Assembly (NCBI GenBank): GCA_032433595.1
Contig: JASWJB010000123.1
Coordinates: forward strand, 48,580-112,579
Source: Conoideocrella luteorostrata
Lineage: Eukaryota; Ascomycota; Sordariomycetes; Hypocreales; Clavicipitaceae
Reading direction: 5' to 3'
DNA length: 64,000 nucleotides
Shown here: in pieces, positions 36,438 to 47,063 of the stretch
How the letters are laid out: each line of letters starts with the position of its first letter
Numbering within the stretch: the stretch's first letter is position 1
Translations under genes and position numbers: made by a program
The notes under the pieces: model-generated
Told to the model about the DNA's origin: nothing
What the model saw: only the letters and a program-made list of their open reading frames with translations
Databases searched by the model: none

Positions 36438-37106
36438 ATGACTTTGACAACACCCCTGCCGCAGAACGCAACTGTCGAGACCATTGCAGTGCAGCGGCTG
36501 ACGATTGATATTGCGTCGCCCTATGCCGAGGTCATCGAGCACTTCCGCAGCCTGGTGCCGGCGATCAAGCTGAGCAACCTTCGCGAGCAGACTAGCGCTG
36601 ATGGCATTGCGCAGGTCATCCGCGAAACTGGGACGACAACCGACTTTGTCCTGTTTGCTGAGTTCGACCACGGACGATGGATTCGCTATTTCGCCCCACG
36701 TACCGTTTGGGCGTCCACTGCCACTGCCACTACCACTGCTGCCACCGCCGCTCAGGGCGCTCCAGCAGCTGACAATCCCCCGGTTGGCCCCCCCAGCAGA
36801 CCCAACGCCTCCACCAATCCTACCTGCTACCGCCGTGCTCATCGCTTCATCTTTGGCAACCCACTGATCGCCATAAACATGATTCGAGAAAGCCTCGAGG
36901 CTACGCTCCATGTACCACTTGACTGTGGCTTTGTGGAGCAAGAAGGCGGCTCGACACGCATGGTTGTCTTGCTACCTGATGGACTGGTGGCAGGACATGC
37001 TGGTGTATCGAACAACGAGACCCTTCACCGAGCCACGGATGATTTGCAGCGCAAGATTTTTGCGCTGATTGAGGCTATCACAAAGAAGCCATTTGTTACC
37101 GAATGA
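36438..37106 (+). CDS. DUF302-like protein
   Basis: A 222-residue single-exon protein. The C-terminal half (HRFIFGNPLIAINMI, ATLHVPLDCGFVEQEGG, TRMVVLLPDGL) resembles fungal members of the DUF302/TTHA-type alpha-beta fold, whose function is not established. Residues about 95-135 form an Ala/Thr/Pro-rich insertion with a repeated ACC-type codon pattern. There is no signal peptide or membrane helix. It is divergent from the alpha/beta hydrolase with 429 bases between start codons, so the two may be co-regulated. It may be a cluster member or simply a neighbour. Domain call is from remembered motif shape and needs a profile search. Confidence 0.65.
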   Translation: MTLTTPLPQNATVETIAVQRLTIDIASPYAEVIEHFRSLVPAIKLSNLREQTSADGIAQVIRETGTTTDFVLFAEFDHGRWIRYFAPRTVWASTATATTTAATAAQGAPAADNPPVGPPSRPNASTNPTCYRRAHRFIFGNPLIAINMIRESLEATLHVPLDCGFVEQEGGSTRMVVLLPDGLVAGHAGVSNNETLHRATDDLQRKIFALIEAITKKPFVTE

Positions 37107-37354
37107 GCGGGGATATATATATATATATTGTTCAACACTGTTTTGTACCTAGTACTTGTGTGTTTTACACGTAATACCATTATGACTGGCTAGCTTGCGC
37201 TACTGTGTAACTCTACTGGACACCAAATACCCCCAAGGGCACAGGCGCCTACCGGGAATTTCTAACGGCAGGTAACTACGCAAACCGCGCTGGTTTACGA
37301 CTCAAAATATGACAAATCAGAAGGATAGACATCTAAATAATGACTTCAGCCATG

Positions 37355-38829
37355 TTAATCAATATTTTTTGTCGTCAGGTTTGCTCCCCGCATTTTGTAC
37401 TCGGGCGAAGGGCTGACACCACCGCGATACCATAACGCCTCATCATTTGAATTCCCCATACGCGCTTCCCTATACAATCCGAATTTCTTATCCTTTTCTG
37501 TGTCACCTTCTACCCACTGGCAATCGTTAAATGCGATCTGGAGGTCCTTGTACCGGAACTGACCACGCCCGTGATAGTGGGATCCAAGCAGGGGGATGAT
37601 GGCCTCGCTGGCAGTGCGGGTGTAGTAATGGGGGATGCGGGAGAAGAGGTGGTGAGTAACATGGTCGGAGGAGATATGATGCATAAAGTGGGTGCCGATG
37701 ATGCCAAAGTCCCGATCCATTGTGGCCGTGGCGCCCCGGATAAAGGTCCATGATTCAGCTGTGTATTTTGGCAGGTCTGGATGCGTGTGATGAAGATACG
37801 TGATCATAACTGTATGCGGCGAAGAGTGTTAGCCGGAACTCGCCAAGTAGACGTGACGCACACACCCAAAAGCTCTATCACTTACCTATCCAGTGATTCA
37901 CCCAGGTCCAAGGAACGATGTACACCCAGAAAAGTGTCTCGAAAGAGCCAAATATATGATATAGTTGATACAGCACCGAGATGGTTGCAAGACAGCCCAG
38001 ATCAGACAGCAGAATCGCCGATACTTCCGATTCACGAAACATGGCCCCCCAAGGGTCAAAATGACTATGTCGCCAGACCGACATGCCTTTCTTGATGACC
38101 GCAGACGGCGGACAGGTGATGTTGGAGATGATGTACCAGTTCCATCCAATCACTTGTTGAAGCAGGATCCGCAAGAAGAGAACCAGCGGCGCATCCTGGC
38201 CAACCTCATCGAGTGTCTCAACCATCTGTCCAATCTTGGCGGCATATTCTGCGCGGCCAGGCGGGACATAGTTGAGATCCTTCTGGATATGGTTGGCATA
38301 TATATGATGACGACGGTGCGTCGACTTCCACGAGAAGTATGGCGCGAGCAGACTCGAGTGCAGAACGAACCCAACCGTGTCATTGACCAAGCCCGATGTT
38401 GAGAAGGCGCTATGACCACAATCGTGAGCGATGACCCAGAGTCCGGTCCATACGATGCCCTGGCAGAAGCTGTAGGATGCGACGACGATGTAGTACAGTA
38501 TATTGGACTTTAATACCAGTGGTGTGTGTAGCAGGTAGTACAAGCCCCCTAGGAGGATGGCTGAATACGTCAAGTCTCGGCAGAGGTAAAGGGTAGACCG
38601 GGGCAGCGATGGCTCGAAGCAATGCTGTGGGATGGCATTTCGAAGCTCTCTGACGCTTACTTTTTGGTTGACATGCTATAATGTTTTCCAATTCACATCA
38701 GTCGTGATGACAATCGTCAAGATTGCTCAGAATAGAGGAGCATAGGAAGCAGATACGTACCCCGCCTTCGACCAGTTCAGTGGGATGAGGTTCGTCCTGG
38801 GTCTGAAACCCCGTTCGTTCAGTTTCCAT
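37355..38829 (-). CDS. Membrane fatty-acid desaturase, delta-12/FAD2 type
   Basis: Three exons (38829-38761, 38675-37886, 37809-37355) join in phase to 437 residues. Delta-12 desaturases introduce a double bond at C12 of oleoyl lipids, using a di-iron centre in the ER membrane. The three His boxes are present: HDCGH (about 107-111), HRRHH (143-147) and HVTHH (336-340), and the N-terminal VRELRNAIPQHCFE is typical of the family. Box 1 has Asp where delta-12 enzymes usually have Glu, a change reported in diverged FAD2-type enzymes such as conjugases and acetylenases. Several hydrophobic helices flank the boxes. Beside an A-T-R enzyme and a P450 it is more likely a dedicated cluster desaturase than the housekeeping copy; this is inference. 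Confidence 0.9.
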
Positions 38830-40934
38830 TTTCTTTTTTTCTTTGATAGCTTTTGATATTTTGTTCAGGGTACAGAATTAACCTTGATAGGGCGGCAACA
38901 ACAGACACAATTTCTTTGACATTTGCCTAGAAATGCGGCAAAGGAGTACTTCTATTCCACTTGCCACTCTGTTCTCGTTCCAGCCCCATGCGACGGCTCT
39001 GACTCCTCTTTCATGGGCTGGCTTCACGGGCTCAACGGCTTCATAGCGCACCGTGCCCATTAGGGACCCGCGTTAGATCAGGATTTTGGCAAAATTTTTT
39101 TAGCTGTCTACGGGGAGCGATCGTGGTGGAATTCAGCAGGTGATGGCCGCTCTCTCAAGGAAGCCAGGAGGACGTGCGGGATTAAGCGGGCCACATGCGG
39201 CTGACAGTGACCAGGATGCCATCTGAAGTTCCACCAATGGACGGCCATGTCCCTTCAGGTTTAACCATGGCGCGCGGTCTGGATGTCTATCACGGGTTTA
39301 CAATCGTTATCTCCCACGTATGTCTGCAGCAGGGTTCATGAATAAAGCCTGAATATCAACTAGTGCTTGTGATGGGACAGCTATAGGCGCGCGGCCCCCG
39401 AGGCAACGGTGCACTAGTAAGTTACCAGTTAGTCACCCACTAGCTAGTTAGCTCGCTACCGTAAACCGTGCTCTCAACGGCTCGGGCACCAAGCTGGCAT
39501 CCGAGTCCACGACAATCCTATAGATTACAACACAGATAGACAACGTACAGATGGCCTAAGGCGACTTTTCGTAACGCACCGAATCACACATACGCTGGAG
39601 CTGCGGGACGTATAATGTATAGCGCCTTTTTGTAACCCTGATTGTTATTTCGGGCCTCTTAATCTACTATGGTGTTGCCCAATGTGGCAGGCGGAAGCGA
39701 TGCCCTGTACGGAGTAATTACAAGGTTTTGATCGATCAAACACCCCTGGCCCTTGCTAAGGTGGCACTCTACTCCATATGGTATGGCTGAAATCCAACGG
39801 TTAGCAAATAGCTACGTAACCATGTAGGTGCGACCCGACTTGTTTGGCTGCTCGTCATCTGGCCGCCAGTCTGTATGTCGGCGACATGTCGGAACCACGT
39901 CATTACATCTTCGAAGCGGCTGTGCCGATAACCATTGCACCTGCTGATTCGGGGGCTCCGGGACTCCGTCAACTTACAGTATAACTATTGTAATGACCTG
40001 TGTCACGCTCTGCCTCAAATTCCATGCCGAAGTGTGGTGGCTTGAGTGTACTAGCCGACACAAAAGTTGGTTGGCTGTTCGATCGGGATCGGCGCTACGG
40101 TAGCTTCGATAGTGTAACATCACGATGCTGGCGGATGACTCGAGGAATTATATTCCGCCATTACTGTTGTATAGCGGCCGTGCGAGTATTGTTCAACACG
40201 ACAAATATGAAACCAGCTGAGTTTGTGGGCCGGCGGCTTGCTGCGGTTGGTGATTTGGACGACGATCCTTCAAGCAGCACATTGTGAGCTCTCGTGAACG
40301 GCGGGTTTGGTGCGACCCCCAGCTCCGGGGGGCAAAGGGGACGCGACAGGTCTAAAACACGAGTCGAGCAAGACAACCAACTAGAAATGAAGTCGCATCT
40401 GAATAGCAATTCGGTGGCAAGTTGTCAAGATCCACGAGGCGCTAGCGGTATTAAAACCAGACTAGACTAGATTGGCTATTTAGTCAGAGTCTTACCCAGC
40501 AAGTTAGTGGCATAGGTTAATTCCATGCTCTGTCGTGGCTGTCAGCACGGATTGACTGGTACATTCAGCCGGGCTGAGTGTGAAGCTGATAATTGGCGGC
40601 AGATGTTCTGGTCGACGCTGAATACGACGGATGGCGTAGCAGGGAAGCTGGCAGTGGGCAGGAAGTGACAGGGCTGCCGGAGTGCGGGGAAATTCATTCA
40701 TCCATCAGATTGACCGGATCCAGCGCATGTTGACTGGGTCGTCCGTCGTCCGTCGTCCGTCCTCCTGTTCAACTTTTGAGCAGTCCGTTTTGCACGCCAA
40801 GTTTTGTTACGTCGCTTTACTGGGGTTTGTGAACTGAAAGTTGGCTATTCCCTCCCCCCCCAATTGTCCACACACTTAATTCATATTGGCTTGAAGTCCT
40901 TGACTGCTGCTGCTTGGCTGCCGCGCAATTCAAC
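38830..40934. other. 2.1-kb divergent intergenic region
   Basis: Lies between the divergent desaturase and A-T-R genes and should hold both promoters. It contains TACGGAGTA near 39708 and a degenerate gtccgtc repeat at about 40739-40763. No gene seen. Confidence 0.5.
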
Positions 40935-43900
40935 ATGTTGCCGTGTTCAACTTCGTCATTTCCAGCAACTGAAGTCCGACAGCACATGTTGGAGGGTTTG
41001 GAGCTTCGAAAGAAGACAAGCCCAAATGAAACATTTGCAAAGTTGCCAGCAACACCTTCCACGTATGCCGATGGGTTCCGCGCAATCACTAATCTGGAGG
41101 TTTGGAATGCCGTCAATCGCGTGGCGTGGTGGCTTGATGAGAACTTGGGCCGGAGCCAAAATTTCGAGACATTGGCCTATCTCGGCCCGGGGGACTTGCG
41201 CTACTCTATCATATTGCTCGCTGCTATGAAGACAGGCTACAAGGTGGGCGAATGGCGCTTTCAATCATGATACGAATGCAAAGATCATTCTGACCTAGTT
41301 CATAGGTCTTTTTCCCATCATTGCGAAACAGTAAAGCTGCGTTTGAAGATCTGTTTCAACGTTTAGATTGTAAAACGGTTATTACAACATCGCCCGAGCC
41401 GGCTCCAGTGTCGTTGCTTTCTACGTGTGGAGTTAGGAAGAAGCTTCATATCCGTTCATTGAGTGAACTTCTGAATGATCAAGATGTGACTGATTACCCA
41501 TATGAAAAAACATATGAGCAGGCAAAGCATGACCCCATATGCGTTCTGCATACGTCGGGTTCGACAGGTTTGTTACAGTTCTGGCCCTGCCATGCTGCAT
41601 GATATGCTGACGGTGGCAAGGTATCCCTAAACCACTGATATTCACAAATGAGTTTGTGGCAGCTGTGGCTTCCAATACTTCCCTTCAGCCTCCGGAAGGC
41701 TTTGATAGCCCAAACAGATTTTTGATAAGAGGTTCATCTTTAGTCACGCTGCCTGCTTTCCATGTATGTTTCTGGGATAACTCAAATAAGGGACTTATCA
41801 TCCGAGATTTTCATAAACCGGTTTAGTTTTGCTCTATTCGCTAACATTATATCCGACTATTTCAGATGGCTGGACTGGCTTTCACGCTTTTCGTGCCGGT
41901 TTTCAACGAAAGCATCCCTGTATACCCTCTGCCAGGACCTCCGCCTAGCCTCCATAGCTTGGTTGAAGCTGTCAGTAATTCTGATATCGACTGGGTGCTC
42001 GTGACTCCAATCACGATCCAGGCAATGAGCCAAGACCGCGAGGCATTGACCACCATAGCTTCTAAAATAGGAAAGCTTCTCTACATTGGTGGAGCAGTGC
42101 CTAAAGAAGCTGGAGACGCGGTTGCCTCGAGCATGCCATTGTACCAGATTTTCGGCTCAAGTGAGTTTGGATCGTTCCCATTGGTGTACCGAGAACCTCT
42201 TTCTCAGAAATCAGATTGGCGGTCGGTCGAATTTCACCCCCAAATCAACGCCAAACTACGCCACCGGTTTGATGGCCTCTACGAGCTCGTGCTGGTCAAT
42301 GAACACGTGTATGAGAGACCGCAACCCGTGTTTGCTCTGTTTCCAAATCTCCAAGAATATGAGACTGGTGACCTATTCACACCACATCCGCAGACACCAA
42401 GCTCGTGGACATATGAAAGCCGAGCAGATGATGTGATAGTGTTTATAACGGGCGAAAAGACTAATCCAGTAGACTTCGAGCAAGCTGTAGGAGTTCACCC
42501 GGAAGTGCGAGATGTACTGATGATTGGTGACGGCAAGTTTGAGTCATCGCTGTTGGTCGAACTCAAAGACAACAAGGATCTCTCGGCTGAGGAAAAGCGA
42601 CGGGTTACTGAGCGAATCTGGCCTACTGTTCGGAAGGCCAATGCCTACTATCCTGGATACGCTCATATCGCCCTATCGAGAATCGTTCTCACTAACCCAG
42701 CTACACCAATGGCACGGACAGGGAAGGGTACTGTGCAGCGAAAAGCCACTATTGCCCTGTACAAGGAGATACTCGATCGAATTTACAACGACACAAGTGC
42801 CGACACGTCATTCACCTTCCCGGAAAACTTTGTTTCTACAAACTTGCAGTCCGTAGTGGAAGCTCTTCAACAACTTCTCAGACATTTGACAGGCTGGGAC
42901 CAGATACGAGACGAGGATGAGTTCTTTAGTCTTGGAATGGACTCTTTGATTGCCCACAGACTCAGCCAACGATTAAAGCAGCAGCCCGAACTGGCCTGGA
43001 TCGAGACCAAGATGGTCTACATGCACCCTTCGATTCGTTTATTGGCAGAAGCAATTGTTGCATCTAGATCTCAACTCGACGAGTCGGCAGCTAGACTCAA
43101 GATATCTCGTGTGACACAGATGTCTGAAATGCTCGAAATGCAGAAAGTAGCGCTTGAAAGTCTTTGCCAGGATTTGCAAACGCAGCCGACTTCTCCAAAA
43201 CCACCGCAGCCGGTCCGGCAGGTGGTCCTTCTAACGGGATCTACTGGAAATGTAGGGTCCTTTCTTCTGGACGAGCTTCTGCTCAATGAAAAAGTCGGTC
43301 ATGTCTATTGCTTGAACAGGTCGATAGATTCGCGTGCCGTTCAAGTAAAGAAGAACGCGGATCGCGGTCTTGCTGTGGAATTTCCGTCATCTCGAGTGAC
43401 ATTTTTAACTGGCAGGATTGGCGAGCCGGACTTTGGACAGCCTGCTTCTTGCATGGCACAAATCAAATCAACGGTTACTCACATCATTCACAATGCCTGG
43501 CCGGTCGATTTCAACCGCTCTCTCATCTCGTTCAAGCCAAGTCTAGATGGTCTGGTGAATCTGATCTCACTAGCAGCCCACTCTGTTAACCGCCCGTCTC
43601 TGCTTTTCCTCTCCAGCATAAGCGCGACGGCCAACTACTGCACAACTCCAGACGCGCAGGCTACTGTACCAGAGGCCGTGCTTCATGATATAGAATCGCC
43701 AGCAGGAACAGGCTACGGCGAGAGCAAGTACCTCGGCGAGCTGCTTCTCGACCATGCTTCAAAGAGGCTCTGTCTGCAGTCCGGGATTATTCGCATTGGA
43801 CAAGTCACCGGATCAGTACGATCACTCCGAGGATGGAGCCGGACTGAATGGTTCCCACGACTTGTTATCAGCTCAAAGCACATTGGAGCATTGCCAGAGA

Positions 43901-44427
43901 CTCTGGGCTTTAAAGATGAACAGCATCCCGCTGGAACTATGGGCGACATGGACTGGATTCCCATCGATTATTTGAGTAATTTCATCCTGGAGTGCGGCTC
44001 CATTCTGAGTCGCAATGGGGCTGGTGCGAGCCCTCTTGTGTTCCACGCAGTGAACCCATCAAGCATGAAGTGGACAGATTTCCTGCCACAAATTCGATCC
44101 TGCCTATCCGATCGTGCAAATTGTCCGTCGGGCTCAAAGACAGAAGAGATTCAAGTGTTGCCGTATTCGGAGTGGGTGGACTTGCTTGCCGCAAAGTTTT
44201 CAGCCGAGAGTCAGGAGTCTAGACTTGGGGTCAGGGAGATGGAGTACAAGAACCCGGGGTTTAAGTTGTTGGACTTCTTTTCCCAGATATCCCATCCTGA
44301 CAGTTTAATGTCCAGGTTGAGTACTGCGCGCACGGCAAGCAGTAGCCTACTTCTTCAGACGTGGGAGCCTTTGCGTGTAGAATGGATGGTTGGTTGGATC
44401 CAGGATTGGTTCTCTGCTCGAAAATAA
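40935..44427 (+). CDS. NRPS-like adenylation-thiolation-reductase enzyme
   Basis: Four exons (40935-41243, 41306-41567, 41621-41763, 41866-44427) join in phase to 1091 residues. The adenylation domain has HTSGSTG (about 185-191), YETGDLF (about 403) and the C-terminal catalytic Lys region RTGKGTVQRK (about 522-531). The carrier domain has FFSLGMDSL, with the phosphopantetheine Ser at about 598. The reductase domain has the NADPH loop TGSTGNVG (about 695-702) and the Tyr-Lys pair YGESK (855, 859). Such enzymes activate a carboxylic acid as AMP ester, load it on the carrier and release it as aldehyde or alcohol. There is no condensation domain. The acid used cannot be read by eye. The ATG at 40935 is chosen because the longer frame upstream has no ATG. 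Confidence 0.92.
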
Positions 44428-44889
44428 CTCGTCTTTTTTTTTTTGTTTTTGGAAAATTATATCGCATGATAGCGAAATTGTTACATTAAGCAGCCGCAAT
44501 TCATTCTGGATGTAAATGAAGTGAGTGGGCTGATCGAGAATTCCTTTTTATCGTCTCTCTACCGCCCAGGTCACACATATTGACAAACCCACCTGCTGCC
44601 GCAGTGTCTCCTTCCTTGAGGACTGCTTCCACGCGAGATTCAACAATCCCACGCGCTGCATTGCATTCATTAATGTACGTAAAGTGCTAGTTAACACGCA
44701 AAAATGTTAAATACTTGCCAGGCTAGCACAGTGGAGATACGATAGGTGGATGCCGTGAGTGGCCCTAGTCCGTCTCGCGACACCAAACCGAAAATTCATG
44801 AGTCACACACGTCTGGGCCCATCCAACAGCCGGTCCCTTTTATTGCACATTTGCTCGGTTTATTTTTCATAAACCCAGCAGGATTCCAC
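44428..44889. other. Intergenic
   Basis: 3' UTR of the A-T-R gene (T-rich just after the stop) followed by upstream sequence of the tRNA. No other feature seen. Confidence 0.5.
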
Positions 44890-44961
44890 AGCAACATAGC
44901 TCAGTGGAAGAGCGACGGGCTCATAACCCGTAGGCCCCTGGATCGACACCAGGTGTTGCTA
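44890..44961 (+). tRNA. tRNA-Met (CAT), initiator-like
   Basis: A complete intronless cloverleaf of 72 bases including the discriminator. Acceptor stem agcaaca/tgttgct (44890-44896 with 44954-44960), D-arm gctc/gagc, anticodon stem acggg/cccgt with loop ctcataa (anticodon CAT at 44922-44924), T-stem cctgg/ccagg with loop atcgaca. Initiator hallmarks are the A1-T72 pair, the three G-C pairs flanking the anticodon loop, and A54 and A60 in the T-loop, so I favour the initiator, though elongator cannot be excluded without comparison. Confidence 0.93.
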
Positions 44962-44963
44962 CG

Positions 44964-44977
44964 TTTTTTTTTTTTTT
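44964..44977 (+). terminator. RNA polymerase III terminator
   Basis: A run of 14 T immediately after the tRNA 3' end. Confidence 0.9.
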
Positions 44978-45396
44978 CCTTTCCTCCTTTTTTGACCACC
45001 TGCCCCATAGTGAAGATGAAAGAGTTAGAAGATAGTATGGAAAAAATATGCTTGCATGTCAGAGTATGACCATAAGTCAGTCAGTATTTCTGATCTTATC
45101 CCGGCCTTTACTTTCTGTGAAATCGAGATATAATCGCTTTCCCGCAACCGACAAAATTTTCGATATATTGATGTCTAGTATTCCGTTTTCGGAGGATCCA
45201 TGGGAATGATTTTCAATGACCATCGCGAGACTCTTCCAACCGGTTTATCAAACTGGTGTAGGAGCTCTAGGAACTGTGAATCTTCAGAGACAAAGGATGA
45301 GCATATCGGGCAATTGTCCGAGAACGAAATGAAGAGAACTAGAGTGGTATCTCGGCGGCTAGCCAAGGGGGAAGAAGTCGGATCTGCACCTGCTTT
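44978..45396. other. Intergenic
   Basis: Nothing supported. It may include the decayed 3' end of the HET relic to its right. Confidence 0.4.
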
Positions 45397-46744
45397 CTAC
45401 TCCCATCCAATGTCAATGCAAATGAATGCCACGGTGTTAGGTGCAGATGGGATCAACATGGCTTTGCGGTCGTAGTCCCACAAAGAGTTTGGCATCACTT
45501 TGATGGCACCAATGCTGGAGCATAAATCGAAATAGATTGCAGAGCAACGCCGCTGTCGGACCATGTCATGGATATTCTCATCTTTGGTTTTCAAAACGTA
45601 TATGACCCGCTGTTCCGATCCTCTTTGTATGGTCTGAGAATGTCGAAAACGTGGAAAGCTTGTTACCCAGCTCGAGCAAAGGAATCTGTAGGAAGCACAG
45701 GGGCTTCTGATTCGACGTCAAAAGGTTCTTGCACGAAGCAACAGGTAAAACAAAGTATTCAATTCATTCGGTCTGGTTATCTAAGAAGAGAAGAAGAAGA
45801 AGGGTATCTACGCCTGCGCCGTATAAAAGGAAGCGCGCTAGGGTGGCCAGGTGATGTGTCCACGTGCCTTGACGGGAGGTTCAAACAGAATCAGCCCCGA
45901 ATTGGACTAAATAAATGCCTATCTGGACCTTGTTTGTTACACATGACACTCGCCCGTGTCTGATCAGTAGAAAGTAGACTCCAGGATGATCATCGATGTA
46001 TAGCAATGATGACGACATCTTGATCCCTTTGTTCGTAATTGAAAACTCTTGCTCATCGGTATAGAGCTGACCCGACGAGTACATAATACCATCTCCAGCA
46101 AGAAACTCCCGAGGCGATTTCGCAAAGATTCCAGAGTATTTCTGCGAATAACGGATAGATTGTCAAGCAAATATGGCGGGATCGTGTGTTGTTCTGATAA
46201 TTTCTTCCTGCAAGCGCTGGAATGAATTCTCCCTCTCCCCGCAGAGCAGCAGAATATTAACATTAAAGATGCCTAACAAGCAATATGCAGTATCTTCAAC
46301 CCTTGAGGTTTGTCGCGACGAAGCCCAAGACATTTTCTTTGGCCACAGGCACAATCCTTATCAGAGTGCTGTCTTGAAGCACCTCCTAATCAAGCCGGTT
46401 ATGTGATGAAGCCGGTCTTCAAGACTCTTCTTCTTTCCCAATCCCATTCCATTTCTTGTCGTAGAACTCCACTCTGCGAGGGGCGATGAGCTCCTGCAAA
46501 GTCCAGCCCCTGGTAATCAACGGCACTTCTGCAATTGCGGACGGCCTGGTATATTTGCCGGCAGGTCGCTTAGATAGGCGAAACAGACGGCAGCACTCCG
46601 GTACCAGTAGAACATATAGAATTGATGGCTTCAGATAGGTCCGTGCTGCTTGACTTGTCGATGCAGCAGGTGTGTACCCAAATATAGCCGAAGCCTTTCT
46701 CAAAGGCTACGGAACAAGCCCTTTGTTGGAATCCCGCCAAGCAC
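45397..46744 (-). pseudogene. HET-domain (heterokaryon incompatibility) pseudogene
   Basis: HET proteins trigger cell death when genetically different hyphae fuse. On the minus strand the HET sequence is spread over several frames. In order from about 46744: FEKGFGYIWVHTCCIDKSSS and TDLSEAINS, then a frame change to MFYWYRSAAVCFAYLSDLP, another to TRGWTLQELIAPRRVEFYDKKW (46419-46530), then MSWASSRQTSRVEDTAYCLLGIF and FQRLQEEI (46163-46354), then GIFAKSPREFLAG and EFSITNKGIKM (about 46000-46130). At least three frameshifts and in-frame stops lie between pieces, too close for introns. The N-terminal first part of the domain is absent; the remnant begins where the dispersed repeat at 46726 starts. 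The frame at 45397-45594 may be a decayed C-terminus, but this is weak. Breaks are described, not repaired. Confidence 0.8.
45771..45880 (-). repeat. Dispersed repeat, diverged inverted copy (C)
   Basis: Read on the minus strand this stretch shares, in order, gcacgtgg, ggccaccct, ttatacgg and cttcttagataacc with the copy at 63861. Spacing differs by small gaps. It is the weakest copy, and lies inverted on the far side of the HET relic from copy A. Confidence 0.4.
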
Positions 46745-46860
46745 AATAGGAAGCACTAAGCTCGTCACGTGGTCACCTTTCAGCTACGATATTTATACGG
46801 CGATATCGAGCCTCCCACCTTGACTTGTTTTCTTCTTCTTAGATAGACATAGAGACTTAT
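46726..46860 (+). repeat. Dispersed repeat, copy A
   Basis: About 135 bases aligning by eye along the whole length with 63861-64000, with small gaps. Shared blocks include cgtcacgtggtcaccttt, tttatacgg, cttgacttgtttt and ttagata. It resembles either a transposon end or a duplicated promoter (TATA-like tttata followed by a pyrimidine-rich tract). Confidence 0.65.
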
Positions 46861-47063
46861 GAATATATTCAATTTGAAGCATTTGATCTAGATCACTTGC
46901 ACAGCCCCCCCTGTGCAACCCACACCCTTCGAATCTTTTCGAACCTTTTTGTTGTGAATGATGTGCGAGACAGGCTGATTTCTTGAAATGTGACTTGATC
47001 CTTGCCCCACGTCGATGGACCACCTTGCGCTTTGTTTTTTTAGCGCTTGACTAATTAGTCAAA

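Noticed and set aside
36258..36941. 227-codon minus-strand frame
   Set aside because: Antisense shadow of the DUF302-like gene, with Gly/Ser runs produced by its Thr/Ala-rich insertion.
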